The notes below the pieces were generated by a model. The model had not been told where the DNA came from. It made no database searches and saw nothing but the letters and a program-made list of their open reading frames with translations. Shown piece by piece: positions 1 through 15,208 of a stretch of 64,000 nt of DNA (the stretch's first letter is position 1; every line of letters begins with the position of its first letter). Origin of the DNA: Gymnopilus junonius (taxonomy: Eukaryota; Basidiomycota; Agaricomycetes; Agaricales; Galerinaceae); the NCBI GenBank assembly GCA_015501075.1, contig JADNYJ010000044.1, forward strand, positions 62,001 to 126,000, in the 5' to 3' direction. A program made the position numbers and the translations under genes.

Positions 1-2646
1 AAACCTTACCCTCCATCTCCTCTAGATCAGCCTTGGCGGCATCACGGTCGGCAATGGCCTCAGTTTTCTCCCTCTCCAAAACGAGGATCTTGTCGGTCGC
101 CTTCTCAGTATGCTCCCATTGGGCCTCCAACTCGGATTTAAGGGTTGCGTATTCCTCATCGCGCGTCTTGAGTTGCTGTCTAACTTCATCCAGTTGTTCC
201 ATACAATGGGCCTTTTGAACTTCTAGTCCTTCATACTTCATCTTCAACTCCTCTACCTCCTGCTTCAATGCAAACTCGGCCGTCCTGAATCGCTGCGTTT
301 CCTCAGCCGTCCTCTGCTCTTTCTCCGCAAGGAGCCTCTTCAACTCTTCTTCATCGAACATGCCAACGCTGATGTTGCCCATCATTTCAATTTGCTCCTT
401 CGCCTCTCTAATACCTTCTTTGAGTTCTCGTTCGCTCTCATCCCGATTCCACAAGCTCTCCTTGAGGTTCATGATGTCGTCACTACGCTCTTTGATGAGT
501 CCCTCCAGCGTCTCCACCTCTTCCCGCAAGCCCTGCTCTCTGCGCAGCCAGTCATTCTTTTCTCGCTCGAGACTGGCAATTTGGCGATGAAGCATGCGCA
601 AGGCTTCACTGCTAGCCTCGTCTAAAGCGCTACGCTCCATGCTCTCTTGCCGCGAATCCTCAACCGCTTCCTCCAACTGTCGGCAAGCCTTCTCCAGTTC
701 CTGAACCTTCTTCTTCCAAGACCGGAGAGCATTCTTCTTCTTTGTCTCGTCTTTCTCGAAATCAGAGAGCTTCTGGTTGAGGATGTCGACGAGCTCATCA
801 CGCGCTTTAAGGTCAGCTTCATACTGTGCGCAGAGCTCGGTACGAAGTGACAATTGCGTCTGGAGAGAAATAATTAGGCTTTCCTCTTTTGAGGTCTTCC
901 TATTATGCTTTGGTGCTCCCTTCGGTGGCGTGGTAGGTATCATCATTTGAGGCGTGTAATAGGTATTGGCGTTGGCACTGAAGGGGTCTGGTTCAGCGGG
1001 GGCACCACCAGAGTAAACAACAAGTCCAGAAGTCGACTCGTCATTGATATCAGCTTCAGGTCCAGGAGATTTGTTTGTTGAGGAAAGCATGGATTGGAAT
1101 ACAGTATCGCTCAGAGCCCGACTACGAGATTTGGGTGGGGGCGGAGGTGGTGTTGGCTCAGCTGACGATGTAACGATGCTGTCAGGCTTGAGGTCGCTTG
1201 AAGGATAGGCAGCTTCACTTTCAGACTTAGAAGAATTACCCATGGAATAATACAATGTTTGACCTAGACTGAAGGATTGGCTGCGTTCATGGAGAGGTGC
1301 GGCGAATTTGGGCGATTTCTCCTTAGCATGGAAGATTGTCTCATCGATAACTTCCGGTCTAGGTGCTTGAACTTCAATCGACTTTTCATCAATTAAATCC
1401 TCGACAGCATTTTCCTTCCCTTTCCCTTTGGCCGGTGTCGAAGTCATTTGACCGGGATAAATACCAGAGTCTCTGTTTCCTAAGATGTCTGCTTCAGCGG
1501 CTGACGTGTCCAAGGACGGAGGCTCAAACATCGATGAGTTAACGTCGAAGCCAAGACCTGGAGGCGGGAATGCAGGAATGTCCAACTGTTGTGAGACATC
1601 AAAAAGGTTGGAGTTATCGCTTGTCGCTGCAATATGTTGGGAAAACGACAATGTCATATCCGAGCCTTCGGCTTGTGGAACAGGAGCTTCCGACGCGTTT
1701 AGAGGAAAGAAAATTTCGGTGACACTGGGCCTCGGCTTCGACCTCGACCCAGATGAAGAAGATCTTGTCACGGAGTCAGGGCTATTGACATCGGGAAAGG
1801 CTGCTTTGGAAAGACGATCCAAGAATGGTGTCTCATCTTTCGGCAGGGGCGGGGGTGGTTTGTCCACAACTTCGGTACTGAGAGACTGGTCCGGAGTAAT
1901 GACCTTAAAGTCATCGCGGGGGAAAAATCGTACATTCTGACCAGTGCCGGGCGTATTGGGGCCACGAAGGATGGAACGCTTGGAATTGAACCTGTCTCCT
2001 GGAGAGAGGAAATCGCTGTCTCCTCCCGATTCCGCAAATTGGACAGAGTCCTGAGAAGGCCGCGGAGACTCCTGCCGCAACAGGTCCAATGAAGGACGTT
2101 GGCGGGAGTCTCTGACTGACTTTGACGTCTCAAAACTTGGGCGAGATGGAGGTTCCCGAAGCATGTCAAATGATGACCTTCGAGGCATTGTTTGAGAAGT
2201 TGAAGGTTTGCCTTCTGCTAGATGAGCATCGAGGGATAGTTGAGAACCTGGAACCCCTGCTTAGCTTCTCTTCATTTTCAGTAGATGGATAGTTGCTGCT
2301 TACCGTTGGTACTGTTATTTAAATCGATATGACCCCTTACTTTCTTTGGTAGACTTGGCATCTGATTGGACGGCGATGGCGCTTGTTGTGCGTCCATTTC
2401 ATCCCTGAGGGCGGGTTTGGACAAGCGTTTGAACATGTTGCGTTTGCCATGCACTGAAGGCGAGGGTGGTGCATCAGCCTGGGGTCCTACGACTCCAGAT
2501 TCATTGGCATGAAATATGGACATATTTGGGTGCTGCTCGATAACTTTGTTGAGGACATCGCTGTGCTGCGAGGACTGCTCGGCGTCCTTGACATCTTTTA
2601 CCGACGAATGGTTAGGCTTCACGAATTGGGCGAATTTCGACCACAT
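1..2646 (-). CDS. Coiled-coil protein with Ser/Pro-rich N-terminus (3' end outside window)
   Basis: Two exons are visible, 2304-2646 and 1-2256, joined by a 47-nt GT-AG intron; the second exon stays open to the window edge, so the C-terminus is missing. I place the start at 2646 (peptide begins MWSKFAQFV). About 115 residues come from exon 1 and about 752 from exon 2. Residues 1 to about 450 are low-complexity, Ser/Pro/Asp-rich and include a short ordered-looking stretch, NVRFFPRDDFKVITP. From about position 880 down to 1 the protein is almost continuous charged heptads rich in Glu, Lys, Leu and Gln, the signature of a long coiled coil. This suggests a structural or scaffold protein, possibly cytoskeletal or spindle-pole associated, but no domain names it. 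The exon structure is seen; the role is inference. Confidence 0.8.
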
Positions 2647-3457
2647 TGTGTACGAAGATCGCGGACACTGTCGTCCCCGTCGGCCAGGGTGGTGTGGTTG
2701 AGGCCCTGAGATGTTTGGTGATGGTTTGAAGAAGGCTTGTGACCTCGTGTAACGTCCACGAAAAGGGTTCAACGGGACGCGAACAGGCACGTGATCGCGA
2801 ATTTTCTTTTTATGGCACAACAGCGAATGGCAAACGGCGACGCGACAACGGACAAAAACTTTTACCGTGTCTTTGACGCGTTTCTCTGAATCTCTCGTCT
2901 TTCGATATTTTGCCTGCAAAGGGAGACTGGATGCCTGGTTCTGCCCTGCTTTGGTAATCAATTCTGTAGTAGCTCTTCGACGACATCCATTCTCGCACTA
3001 TAGTAATATGAATGCAGACAAGACTCAGAATTGCTAGCACTATATTTTAACTGCTACGACAACCTGATCTCACTTCATGCACTCTTTATTATGCTGCAGA
3101 AAAGGATCATTGAGCTATAACGGGAACAAACCGATCACTATCTGTCGCGGTTGCGGCATCCGTTGGCACTGGAAGGCATGGGTTTCATGACGTTCCATTC
3201 TAGCCAGCCGCTACATGATCTAAATATATTTGCTTCCAAGGGCTGTATGCACATCTTTCTGTATAGATTGCTACCATCCTGAACCCCGCATGACGCAGGC
3301 ATCGAATGCAGTCCTCTTTCCAATGCAGGCGGCTGGTCGGCACGAACAGCACCCTTTGCTAATCTGGTACTTGCTCTCGTCCGCCACATATAAGCTCTCG
3401 CCTTCCACGCTATACCGGCATTACCGCCTCACCTGTTCCTTTTCTTTTACTTCTCGA
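2647..3457. other. Intergenic: divergent promoter region
   Basis: This stretch lies between two divergently transcribed genes. Apart from the TATA-like box near 3388 I see no coding segment, RNA gene or repeat. Short open frames here overlap each other on both strands and lack codon bias. Confidence 0.6.
3388..3394 (+). promoter_or_regulatory. TATA-like box of the solute-binding protein gene
   Basis: The sequence catataag lies about 65 bp upstream of the ATG at 3458, a normal distance for a fungal TATA element. The leader that follows is pyrimidine-rich. Called from position and sequence only. Confidence 0.45.
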
Positions 3458-4645
3458 ATGCTCGCCCTGTTCATTTTCGCTCTCATCTCACTGGCAGCAG
3501 CCTCGCCCTTCCTCGACGTCCCCGTGGAGAACCGTTCCATAAACGAGATCTACGAAGCCGCTCTGAAGGAGAATAAAACTCTGCGAGTCGCTTGGGGTGG
3601 AGATGGTACGGCGTTTAGTCTAGCATTTTCTCCAGAATCTAGCTAAGGCGGTCTTGCCTTCACAGTGCAGGCGAGCGGGAGCGGCATAAGACACTATTTC
3701 GAAAACCGCTTTCCCGGAATCAAGCTGGACCTTAGCCTGGACCTTTCGAAATACCTTGATGCTGAAATAGACCGACAGTACAAGAAGACCAATGGCCTGG
3801 ACGAATTTGCCGACGTCGCCGTTTTACAAAGTTTGCACGACTTCCCGCGCTGGAAAGCTGAAGGCCGCCTGTTACCCTACAAAGTCTCCCAGTGGAATGA
3901 TATATATTCCAAATTTGTGGACGAAGAGGGAGCATACACTGGTTTATACATATGTAAGCCGTTCTTACTCCAAACCCTTGGGCTCAAGCTCAACTCGCTT
4001 TTTTAAAATGTAGTCTCTTTCGGTTCTACTGTTTACAACCCTACATACTACCGCGACCCCGACGCTATCCCAACAACATATCCAGATTTCTTGAAGCCCC
4101 AGTTCTTCCGCCGAATTGTGCTAACATACCCCAACGACGATGACGCAATCCTCTTCTTATTCACTCTCATCGTCCAGAAATATGGCTGGGGCTTCATGGA
4201 CTCTCTCGCCAAGCAGCAAGTCACTTGGGTCCGAGGCACTGCAACACCTTCTATTCTAGGCGGTGACAATTCCACCACAAATCCCCTTTCCATTTCCTTC
4301 GCGTCCTCAAGTGCATTCGCCTCGGGAGTTTCATCCAAGATGAGCCAAGATGTTTACATGGCGTGGCCACAAACTGGCGCGATCTTTGCACGAGCCCAGG
4401 CACCAGAAACCGCGAAGCTATTCATGAATTACTTGATGGACGATCAGTGGCAGGACGTCGTTGGAGAGCGCATCTTCGCCACCAGGAAATCGTTCGACCG
4501 CTTTGGCGTCTTCAAGCAGAAGAATATGGATCCGCTGAAGTATTTCCAGTTCATGAGTAATCGTACGGACGTCGAGTCATGGAGGGGACAATTTGAGAGC
4601 GTCGTGGGTCCGCCACAAGGTCCCAATCCTAATCAAGAATTTTAG
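3458..4645 (+). CDS. Secreted periplasmic-binding-protein-like (class II) protein
   Basis: Three exons (3458-3605, 3666-3953, 4014-4645) give a protein of about 355 residues. It starts MLALFIFALISLAAASP, a clear signal peptide with likely cleavage after the Ala/Ser run. The mature part resembles the extracellular solute-binding proteins of ABC-type iron(III) importers: a sequence akin to LRVAWGGD near the N-terminus, an NPTYYRDP stretch in the middle, and a C-terminal half with the motif DVYMAWPQTGAIF. No membrane anchor or permease gene is nearby, so in this fungus it is probably secreted as a binding protein whose ligand cannot be told from sequence. The phases of all three exons agree. The family call rests on recognisable pattern, not on a search. 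Confidence 0.75.
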
Positions 4646-4690
4646 CATAATGGTGTACAATCAAACCGTCTTAATAGATGAGTAACTTGT

Positions 4691-4897
4691 TCAGGGCGTT
4701 ATTCTCATTTCGGACAGGATATTGCGAGGCGCCTTGGTCGAGGTAACATAAACCAAAATAGCACCATACAAAAGGAGGAAACAGGAAATTCGGACCGAGT
4801 CGAGAAATGAAAGAGATTCTGAGATAACCTCAACGGCTGGATCTATCTCGGGTACAAGTAGTGAACTTACTTGCAACGAACGTGTCTCTGTCGCCAT
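4691..4897 (-). CDS. Possible small single-pass membrane protein
   Basis: The frame reads MATETRSLQ, then a Ser/Leu-rich segment, then one strong hydrophobic stretch (ISCFLLLYGAILVYVTST) and a basic tail. A 42-nt segment with a good donor (GTAAGT after the ninth codon) and a GAG-G acceptor could be an in-frame intron, giving 54 instead of 68 residues. It faces the solute-binding gene tail to tail, 45 bp away. No family recognised. It could be a chance open frame; the transmembrane pattern and the clean intron signals are why it is listed. Confidence 0.35.
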   Translation of the reverse strand: MATETRSLQVSSLLVPEIDPAVEVISESLSFLDSVRISCFLLLYGAILVYVTSTKAPRNILSEMRITP

Positions 4898-6840
<1,943 letters not shown>

Positions 6841-7415
6841 GATGGACTAGTAGAGCGGGGATGGAAGAAGGATGGAAGTGGGGCGATCGGAAAATAATCT
6901 GGAGAGGATGCGTTGGGGATGGGCCTACTTATAGATCGGCCGCATAGATTATCTATCGATGGCAGCCAGCCAATCAGAGTGCGCCCTCATTTAGCTTCTT
7001 GTCCGTTCTAGACCTCATACAGCACTGTATTTTAATCCTCCTCTCGAGACCGGTCGCGACAATCGCGCATTGACACAGTCCAGACAGGCGTATTCTTGTA
7101 CTTGCCAAATTATTCGACCTCAGTAGTTGGCAAGTGGGCGCCTCGGCGAGAATCGGCTTACTTCAAGGGGAAGGCACTGCTCTTCGGAGTTCCGATCTCT
7201 GAGGACACATCGTGGAAAAAGGAAATTGCGGTATTGACCTTTGTTGCAATCCACGGCTGAAAGGCGGCAATAAATGCAGTCTGGACCCACAACCATCATA
7301 AAATCATTCTATTGTCTAGAAATACACTGTGTACTGTACAAGAGGCATCACTGCGCGTAAAATTCTTTAGAAACTGTTCACAGACCACGATGTTATTCAA
7401 ACTCCCGCAAAACAT
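6841..7415. other. Intergenic between the tandem GAPDH genes
   Basis: Contains the promoter of copy 1 (TATA near 6931, CT-rich leader) and the 3' end of copy 2. No additional coding sequence seen. Confidence 0.6.
6928..6934 (-). promoter_or_regulatory. TATA-like box of GAPDH copy 1
   Basis: On the minus strand TATAAG lies about 90 bp upstream of the ATG and is followed by a pyrimidine-rich leader, as is usual for highly expressed fungal glycolytic genes. Confidence 0.5.
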
Positions 7416-8890
<1,475 letters not shown>

Positions 8891-9260
8891 GATATGTGAT
8901 ACTATGCGAGTTGCAGGTGGAACAGTGTTTTATTTCCTCAGTTGGACCGCACTATATAGTCGATTCCAAAAATAAAATGTTTCAAGACGTCATGGCCAAT
9001 GATAGCGTCTCGACATAGCACATAAGAACTCGGGGACGGCTGGAGCTGGATGACCATCTTAAGTAGCACTGTGGAAGCACAAGTGCCATTAAGTATTTGA
9101 TATACATGCAGAGGGAGGGAAAGTGTAGAGGCAAGTCATCTCTGTAGGAACTACGCCTTAGAATCCAAGGCTTAAATTAAGCATCAAACCTTGGCAAAGC
9201 ACTGCGCTTAGACATCAAGCCAATACAGTTGATAAATCTGTGCTTATGGACGCTTCTTCA
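8891..9260. other. Intergenic, promoter of GAPDH copy 2
   Basis: Holds the TATA-like box of copy 2 and the 3' region of the F-box gene. Nothing else recognised. Confidence 0.5.
8952..8959 (-). promoter_or_regulatory. TATA-like box of GAPDH copy 2
   Basis: CTATATAG, palindromic, about 65 bp upstream of the ATG on the minus strand. Confidence 0.5.
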
Positions 9261-11073
9261 TTAATTCGTTCTCGATTCCAGAGCCTGCAAATAGCATGTC
9301 TACATTAACAATGATTAGTGGAAGTGAAGAACCACAATTACCTTGTCTTCAAGTACATCGCTTCTCTGCCACGATAAATATTCGCACCACGCCTTATTCC
9401 AACAGCGATTGCACGCAAATGCGGCCGCTTCCGTTTCTGGGTCCTCGTACTCCAGGTTGTATTCACGACCGGTGTAGCCGTCATAAAGAAAGCCGAAAGA
9501 CATATTTTTCAAATCCGGAAAGCAGGATTTTAAGAAGCGTGAAAGTGTAACCGCATCGACCGCGTTGGATTCACATATGTGCAGTTCAGCGAGTTTCTGA
9601 GGAGTGACCTTTTCTTCTTCCGGAAAATTGGACGTGCCATCGAATCTAATCATCAGTTTGCGCAGATTCGGGAGGGAGGCAACTAATTTGTAAAGCCCGA
9701 GAGGGGTTACTGGCGACGGTAATTTGCAGTGTTCCCGTTGCTCAAATTCGAGTGTTTGAAGTTTTGGAAAGTATTCCACCGCTTTGAGCAGTTGAGAGTC
9801 ATTTAAAAGGGCGCTTCCACCGAGGTTGACGGACAGCCTGACCAGTTGATTGAATGAAAACATATTTTTGAGCGCTTCAAACGTGAGATCCGAGGTGTTG
9901 TCGTTATATGGGTCAGTCGCTGCAGCACCTCCTGGTGCATTTTCTACGACGAGATGTGTAAGGGTGTCATGCGGTAATCTAGCCAAACCACGCATGAGCA
10001 AACCGATATCCCAGTAGAACTTGCGAGTAAAACGCTGCACTGTGAATGACTCGAGGTTTTTTGCACCCCATTGCTCCACCATCCTCGAGATTGCATCAAC
10101 ACGAGACGAAAGAATCTTAAACTCTTTTAGGGTTTGGAATCCCCCTGGACCTTCAGCCTGTCTGAGATCGATACAGTCGGGTCCTTCATCGAGTATATTC
10201 ATCGTCAGTTTCTCTAGTCCGACAACGCGTCCAAGCCAGGCGACGCTTCTGCCCTTTATAGCCACAGCCTGGAGATCCAACTTTTTGAGACTGAAGAATG
10301 GAGGAGGCATGTTAAGCAAGAAGGAAGTGGCTTCGGGCACACATTCGGTTCTGCCAAACTCGTTGACCATAGGAAGCGAGAGGCTCGATAGTTCAGTATT
10401 TGCGTCGATCAGTTCGTGGAGGTTCTTGACAAACTCCGTCCATCTTCTGTATGTTGGCGGTTCTGCGGAAAGCTGTACGAAATTGATTTCCTTAAGATTC
10501 GGCCCGGAAAAGAGAAGAGGGACAGCGCCGAAAGTCAAAAGAAGTGAAGGAGAAAGGACGAATCGGCGGACGTTCGGAAGAAGCGGTCTTGAGTAAAAAG
10601 CAGCCTTCACTAAGGCGCCATAAAAGGCCGCGTCCACCCCGTACTTTCGGTAGTCGCTATTAAGACTAGGTCCAGTCAGGCACATTTCTCTGATCTTGGA
10701 AGCGTAAGAGCGAAACAAGTCGAGATCTTGTGGCCCAAGTGAGTCACTGTTGAATCCCTGCACGGAACAATGTCAGTGTGTTCTATTCAAAAGGAGATTG
10801 AACAGGATAACACACCAGAACATGGCGTCCTTGGGTCAAGAATTTGACACGACGTAAAGAAATCGTATGCTGAGGAAGGAGGTGGATCAACGGACAAAGC
10901 GATGTCATACATTCCCACAAGATATCAAGTGCTGGAACAGTGAAAACTGTGCAGGTACGAGCAAGACGAGCTAAAGTAGGTTGGTCTGCATAGTGGAAGG
11001 AATCCGTTTTCTCTGAACTGATTTCCCGAAAGATGGCGAGAAGCAATTCAGTTACTTGTAGACAAGGATGCAT
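9261..11073 (-). CDS. F-box protein with leucine-rich-repeat-like region
   Basis: Exon 1 is 10816-11073 and exon 2 begins at 10757. The start at 11073 (MHPCLQVTELLLAIF) is typical of basidiomycete F-box proteins; residues 1 to about 55, through ALDILWE, form the F-box that would bind Skp1 in an SCF ubiquitin ligase. The remaining about 480 residues are Leu-rich with LRR-like spacing (for example LTHLVVENAP, LQTLEFEQ, LRKLMIRFD), the usual substrate-recognition arm. Near the end a GTAATT donor after position 9342 and a TTTGCAG acceptor at 9285 allow a last short exon (9261-9284); read through without splicing the frame stops at 9315 instead. Which end is used is undecided. Substrate unknown. 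Such genes are a large expanded family in mushrooms. Confidence 0.8.
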
Positions 11074-11777
11074 CTATGCAACGCCTAACATTAGGGTACC
11101 GATGTAATCGCCACCGTGAATAGTGTAACAGACCAATAGACTCGCGAGCCGTTCTCACTAATAAATCGCAGTGGTTGGAAGGAGGGAAGAAAGGAACCTC
11201 AGCGCGAGTCAGCGTTACCCCTAACGTAGTAACTTACCCCATTCACAACAAATCGAAGCAAACAGACCACATCCTGCTCAAAGGCTCCCTGTCGAAATAA
11301 TAGTTCAATAAAGCAAATCGAAATAGCTTTCGGCTCTATACTATCGTGGCATTGGTATAAGAAAAGTCAGGTCTCTACTAATTCAAGTTACACAACTGTC
11401 TAGGTTTAAACATACCGCGACAACGTCCCTATCGCTACTTTATACATCGTTTTATCTTCTTTACTTTCCGCCAATAAGAAAACACTTGCATGATGAATCA
11501 AAAGAGGCCCCTGAGGAAGAAACAGCGGGGAAAAGAAAGCTGGGTGTACAGCTGGACCAACACAGGGAACGCGGGGCACTAGGTAACTGTGACTCTGGAG
11601 TTACAATGATGATAAGGTAAAATTGGTTGGAAGAAAATAGTCGATGAGTGGCGTGAACTTCAAAAGGGAGAAATGCAAAGTGGCCAGCGGGACGACAACG
11701 CGGAAAAATACAGGATTTATTGAATAGCATTATTTGGGTGTGCTGAAAGACAGAGACTATCTTCTTTCGATGACCAT
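11074..11777. other. Intergenic, about 700 bp
   Basis: Upstream of the F-box gene and downstream of the cytidylyltransferase gene. Short open frames exist on the minus strand but show no family pattern or intron logic. I see nothing that supports a gene. Confidence 0.5.
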
Positions 11778-13248
11778 TCACCGAGTTGGACTTCCAGTGC
11801 GACTTTGCCTTCTACTCTGGTCATCGTAATCGCTTCCTTCTGCCCGCAGCTCTGCGTGTCCCATTTTGGTCAACTTATCATCAAAGGCGCGATTACGGTA
11901 TCCGGAGACAATACGCTCGAGCAGTTCCGAGGTCGAGACGCCAGGCGTGCGTCGCGTGGGTATAAATTTCCCTTGGCTCTTAACGTAGCCGTATACGTCG
12001 TCGTGACCTGCACTGGCGTAGGCATCTTCATCATGCGCTACATAATCGATCTCGTATTTCTTCAAAAAAGCTTCGTCAATGACCCACGGGGCCTCTGCGA
12101 CAACTTCATCAACCCATCTGCAGTGCCTGACAGCCTCTAATCTGCAAATTGAGCTGCATTTGTAAAATGTGCAATGAGTATATAATTGAATACTGACCTT
12201 TCAGCGTGATGCATTACCGTACGCGCTTTATGAGACCATACTTGCTCATCCGAATTTACGCCAACGAGTAGGTATACTGAAGGGAAAGAAAGCTTGGCTT
12301 GGCGTAGTTGGAGAGCATGACTAGGAAAAAAAGGACATTGAGGAACGAAGACGATAAAAAAGGGAGCGATAAGCGTACCCAAAATGGAAGAGATCGTACA
12401 CGCCTGACATGTGATTTAGAATTGTCAGTGACGTAGGAAGAAAAAAAAGACCAGGGTGAAGCGAACATACCATCAGCGTAAACGCGCACTGGGCGATCTT
12501 TGGGTGGAGGGTTAATCTTATATTGCCTATGACTCTCGCCTTCAATGGCTTTAGCCACGAAGGCTTGAATATCGTCTGCCGTCAGAGCGGCAGGGTCAAA
12601 CGCCACTTGAGAGGCCGCGGGGACGGCTGGCTCTTCCGTGGCAGAAAGAGGGGCGGCCATGATATTTACAGCAGGTGGAGAAATAAATACTGGGAGGTGT
12701 GAGTTAGAATGTACTGGCCGGATGGAAGGTGACAGAGGATTCAGAGGTTCCATACTCGGAGTTGTGCCAGGGGACGTAGTAACAGGAGCAGCAGGAGGAA
12801 GTGCAGGGGTAATCGGTGTGTTAAGAGTGGAGATAGATGAACTGGAATGGTGGTGATGGTGATGGGGTAATTTGGAGACGGGAATATCAGCGCCTGCGGT
12901 GGTACTTGACTCTATGTCACCGTCGTAGGTCGGGGAATCGATGCTGTCCGAGTCTGAGAGGAGATGGTGTCGTGTGCGGGAGACGGACGAAGGCTTAAGA
13001 TGAGAAGAGCGGGAATTGGCAGGCGCATGACGCGAGATAGCTATCGGAATGGAAGTGGCTGAGCGACTGTCGTCAGTCAGTGGATCGTTATCCTCTTCCG
13101 ATCTGCGAATCCGATGAGCTTGCAATGGACAAAATGAACATGAAGGCAAGACTCACGCATCGTACGCAGGCGAGTCGACCACCTTTGGATACTTTCCGAA
13201 AGACCTTTTGCTGTGAAGTGTCCGATTTCTTGCTGCCTCCACAGACAT
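11778..13248 (-). CDS. PCT1: Choline-phosphate cytidylyltransferase (CCT)
   Basis: Rate-limiting enzyme of the Kennedy pathway: phosphocholine plus CTP gives CDP-choline for phosphatidylcholine synthesis. Five exons (13157-13248, 12471-13102, 12379-12403, 12198-12320, 11778-12141) join in phase to 411 residues. Residues 1 to about 200 are low-complexity (Ser/Pro-rich, a run of six His). The catalytic fold starts near residue 235 (VRVYADGVYDLFHFG); the HxGH nucleotide-binding motif HFGH is at 248-251, and the conserved RTPGVSTS motif at 355-362. The tail has Ser/Arg-rich positions likely to be phosphorylated. The amphipathic lipid-binding helix of animal CCT is not obvious. Exon 3 is only 25 nt. 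Function is secure from the two motifs; the start is the only ATG that gives a phased first exon. Confidence 0.93.
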
Positions 13249-13687
13249 TGCGATCCGTGCTTAAGGTAAAATTCCGACACGGTCACACCTTTGTCACATC
13301 GAACGTGCGCGTCAAATTCGTTTTTCCACGCTATTCGTCAACTGCAACCGTCGTCGTCCGACTACTGCAGTTGTGAAGCCTCCAGAATCAGGAGAACTGT
13401 TCTTCTATCTCAATTTCTCGCGTGCTTACTGCAATGTCGCATACTCCTTCCCTATTTATTGTACACAACGCCAAGAAGCCCCTAAAGGAGGCGTGACGAT
13501 TCCCCATTGGGAAAACTTCTCATTGGATGGGGTCAAACTCGAGATTGAAATCCTACATAGCAGATTCAGTCGATTTCTGGTCAGAGTCCATTATACACAA
13601 AAGCGAATTACGCTACCAGGATGTTACCACAGTGCGCGCCTAGGCTAGGGCGTGTGAGGCTAAAGGTGTTAGCGAGGGGCAAAAAAT
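13249..13687. other. Intergenic, 439 bp
   Basis: Promoter of the cytidylyltransferase gene and 3' end of the next minus-strand gene. No coding pattern recognised. Confidence 0.5.
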
Positions 13688-15095
13688 TTATTGATCAACT
13701 TTTGTCCGGATATATTGAATGAGACGTTTGTACTGTAGGCGTCGATGAGGTGTAAACTTGATATTCGTCGCATCCAAGAAGAGTTTACGCAAATAAGGTT
13801 GGCATCTTGGCTTCTCATTCAAAGGAAAGCTCAGAGGCAGCCTCTTGGATCCAAGCCCGCGAGAAAGCAGTTCTCCTTCAACTGGCATATTGACGAAGCC
13901 GTCATAATCATGGACAACGACAGAGACAGGCTGGACAATCTGTAGGATCCGAATCACGACGTGTGGATCGTCACCCGTATGTTCCGGAAGACTAGAAAGT
14001 TCAAAATGAGCAGCAACCACCCCTATCAAGCAGGACCAGGAGGTCAAGCAATGAACAGATGATAAGAGCTAAAAACTTGCCTCTGTAAGGAGCGAAACCA
14101 GAATTCGAAGCGCCATATGTCTTTTTGCACGCAGGACGTCGATCCCGAAAGAGGTACCATAAGTGAAATGGGTATTTTTCAGTCCACTTGACGAAAGAAA
14201 AATGAGCCGCAGTGTGTTCAAGATCCAAGAAAAATGTGTCATCCCATTTATACAAAGGGTTCACGCTCAAACCAGCTTCGGTATGCGATTTTTGAATCGG
14301 TTTGAGCGGCTTTACGGGACGCATGGCAAGCTCCAGTTTTCTCTGTCTTCGTAATTCCATGAAATTCTTCAGAACGAGATTTTCTTCTATAAGTTTCGCC
14401 ATGATGCCGGGATTATTAACAAGCGCTGCATTGAGAACGCGCACCCACGGTTTGCCGTTGGGTAGCTGGAGGTCGTGCCCTGCCTCAAAGTCCTCGGCTC
14501 CTTCTGGGAGAACGCGAAATCGAACACCACCAGCGATGAGAGGAAACCGAGGGTGTCCTTGGTAATAAAGGTATCCGCGTGTACCGGGTGGAAATGGAAT
14601 AGTTGAAGGAAGCGGAGGTTCCTCCGACTCTTCTGGGGTTTCCTTAGGTTTCAAGGGGACAGATGTTGCTGAAAGGCCGCCACCGGGAGTAGATACAGCT
14701 TCTACAGGAGCAGTCGTGATTCCTGGTTCACTTTGCTGCAAGTCGCGAGTGTCAAGGGATGCTGGGTCTAAATTGTCTGGTTCCGTGTCCAGGTCATCTG
14801 TCTCTGTCTCTGTGATATCCTCGCCCTCCCCCTTGGGCACATTGGCATAGAACAACCAGCCTCGGTGGATGTGACCACCCTGCATATGTATGTGGGTCTT
14901 TGTATATGTCAAACCCGAGATGTCGTTTATAGGCTGGTTTACGATATCAAGGAGGTCGCGGTTTAGGGTGCTCACACTGATGTAAGTTGCTCTCTGGATC
15001 CAGAGACCTGAAAGGCGCGGAAATAAAGGTTGGCGCCGTACATGGGAAGATAGAGAGCGAAGAAGAGGATAAGACCTTGGACCAGTCCATGTCAT
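13688..15095 (-). CDS. Mitochondrial-looking protein of unknown function
   Basis: Exons 14081-15095 and 13688-14022 give 449 residues; the intron starts with GC (GCAAGT) rather than GT. The N-terminus (MTWTGPRSYPLLRSLSSHVR) is rich in Arg/Ser/Leu and lacks acidic residues, as expected of a mitochondrial presequence. A Ser/Thr/Asp/Pro-rich linker spans about residues 90-165, then a conserved-looking block with GYLYYQGHPRFPLIAGGVRF and a basic segment. The gene shares a 113-bp divergent promoter with a PPR-like mitochondrial gene, which fits an organellar role. I do not recognise a named domain; function not assigned. Confidence 0.75.
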
Positions 15096-15208
15096 GGGTT
15101 GGGTTAGTTAAAAGAGCGGAACTTGAAATTTTATTTATATCGACAGAAAAATATAATGCGATTCTGCACGCAGCCTGTGTCCTATGGTCGTTTCCTCGGC
15201 CTCTTCAT
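15096..15208. promoter_or_regulatory. Short divergent promoter
   Basis: Only 113 bp separate the two start codons, so both predicted mitochondrial proteins probably share control elements. Contains an AT-rich core (ttttatttatat) near its middle. Confidence 0.5.

Noticed and set aside
10021..10596. 191-codon plus-strand frame
   Set aside because: Antisense to the F-box/LRR gene; no start context, domains or introns of its own.
12830..12860. Run of six His codons resembling a His-tag
   Set aside because: Lies inside the natural low-complexity N-terminus of the cytidylyltransferase; no vector sequence around it.
14987..15208. Longer N-terminus for the PPR-like protein from an upstream ATG
   Set aside because: It would overlap the first codons of the divergent gene and hide an excellent mitochondrial presequence that begins at 15209.
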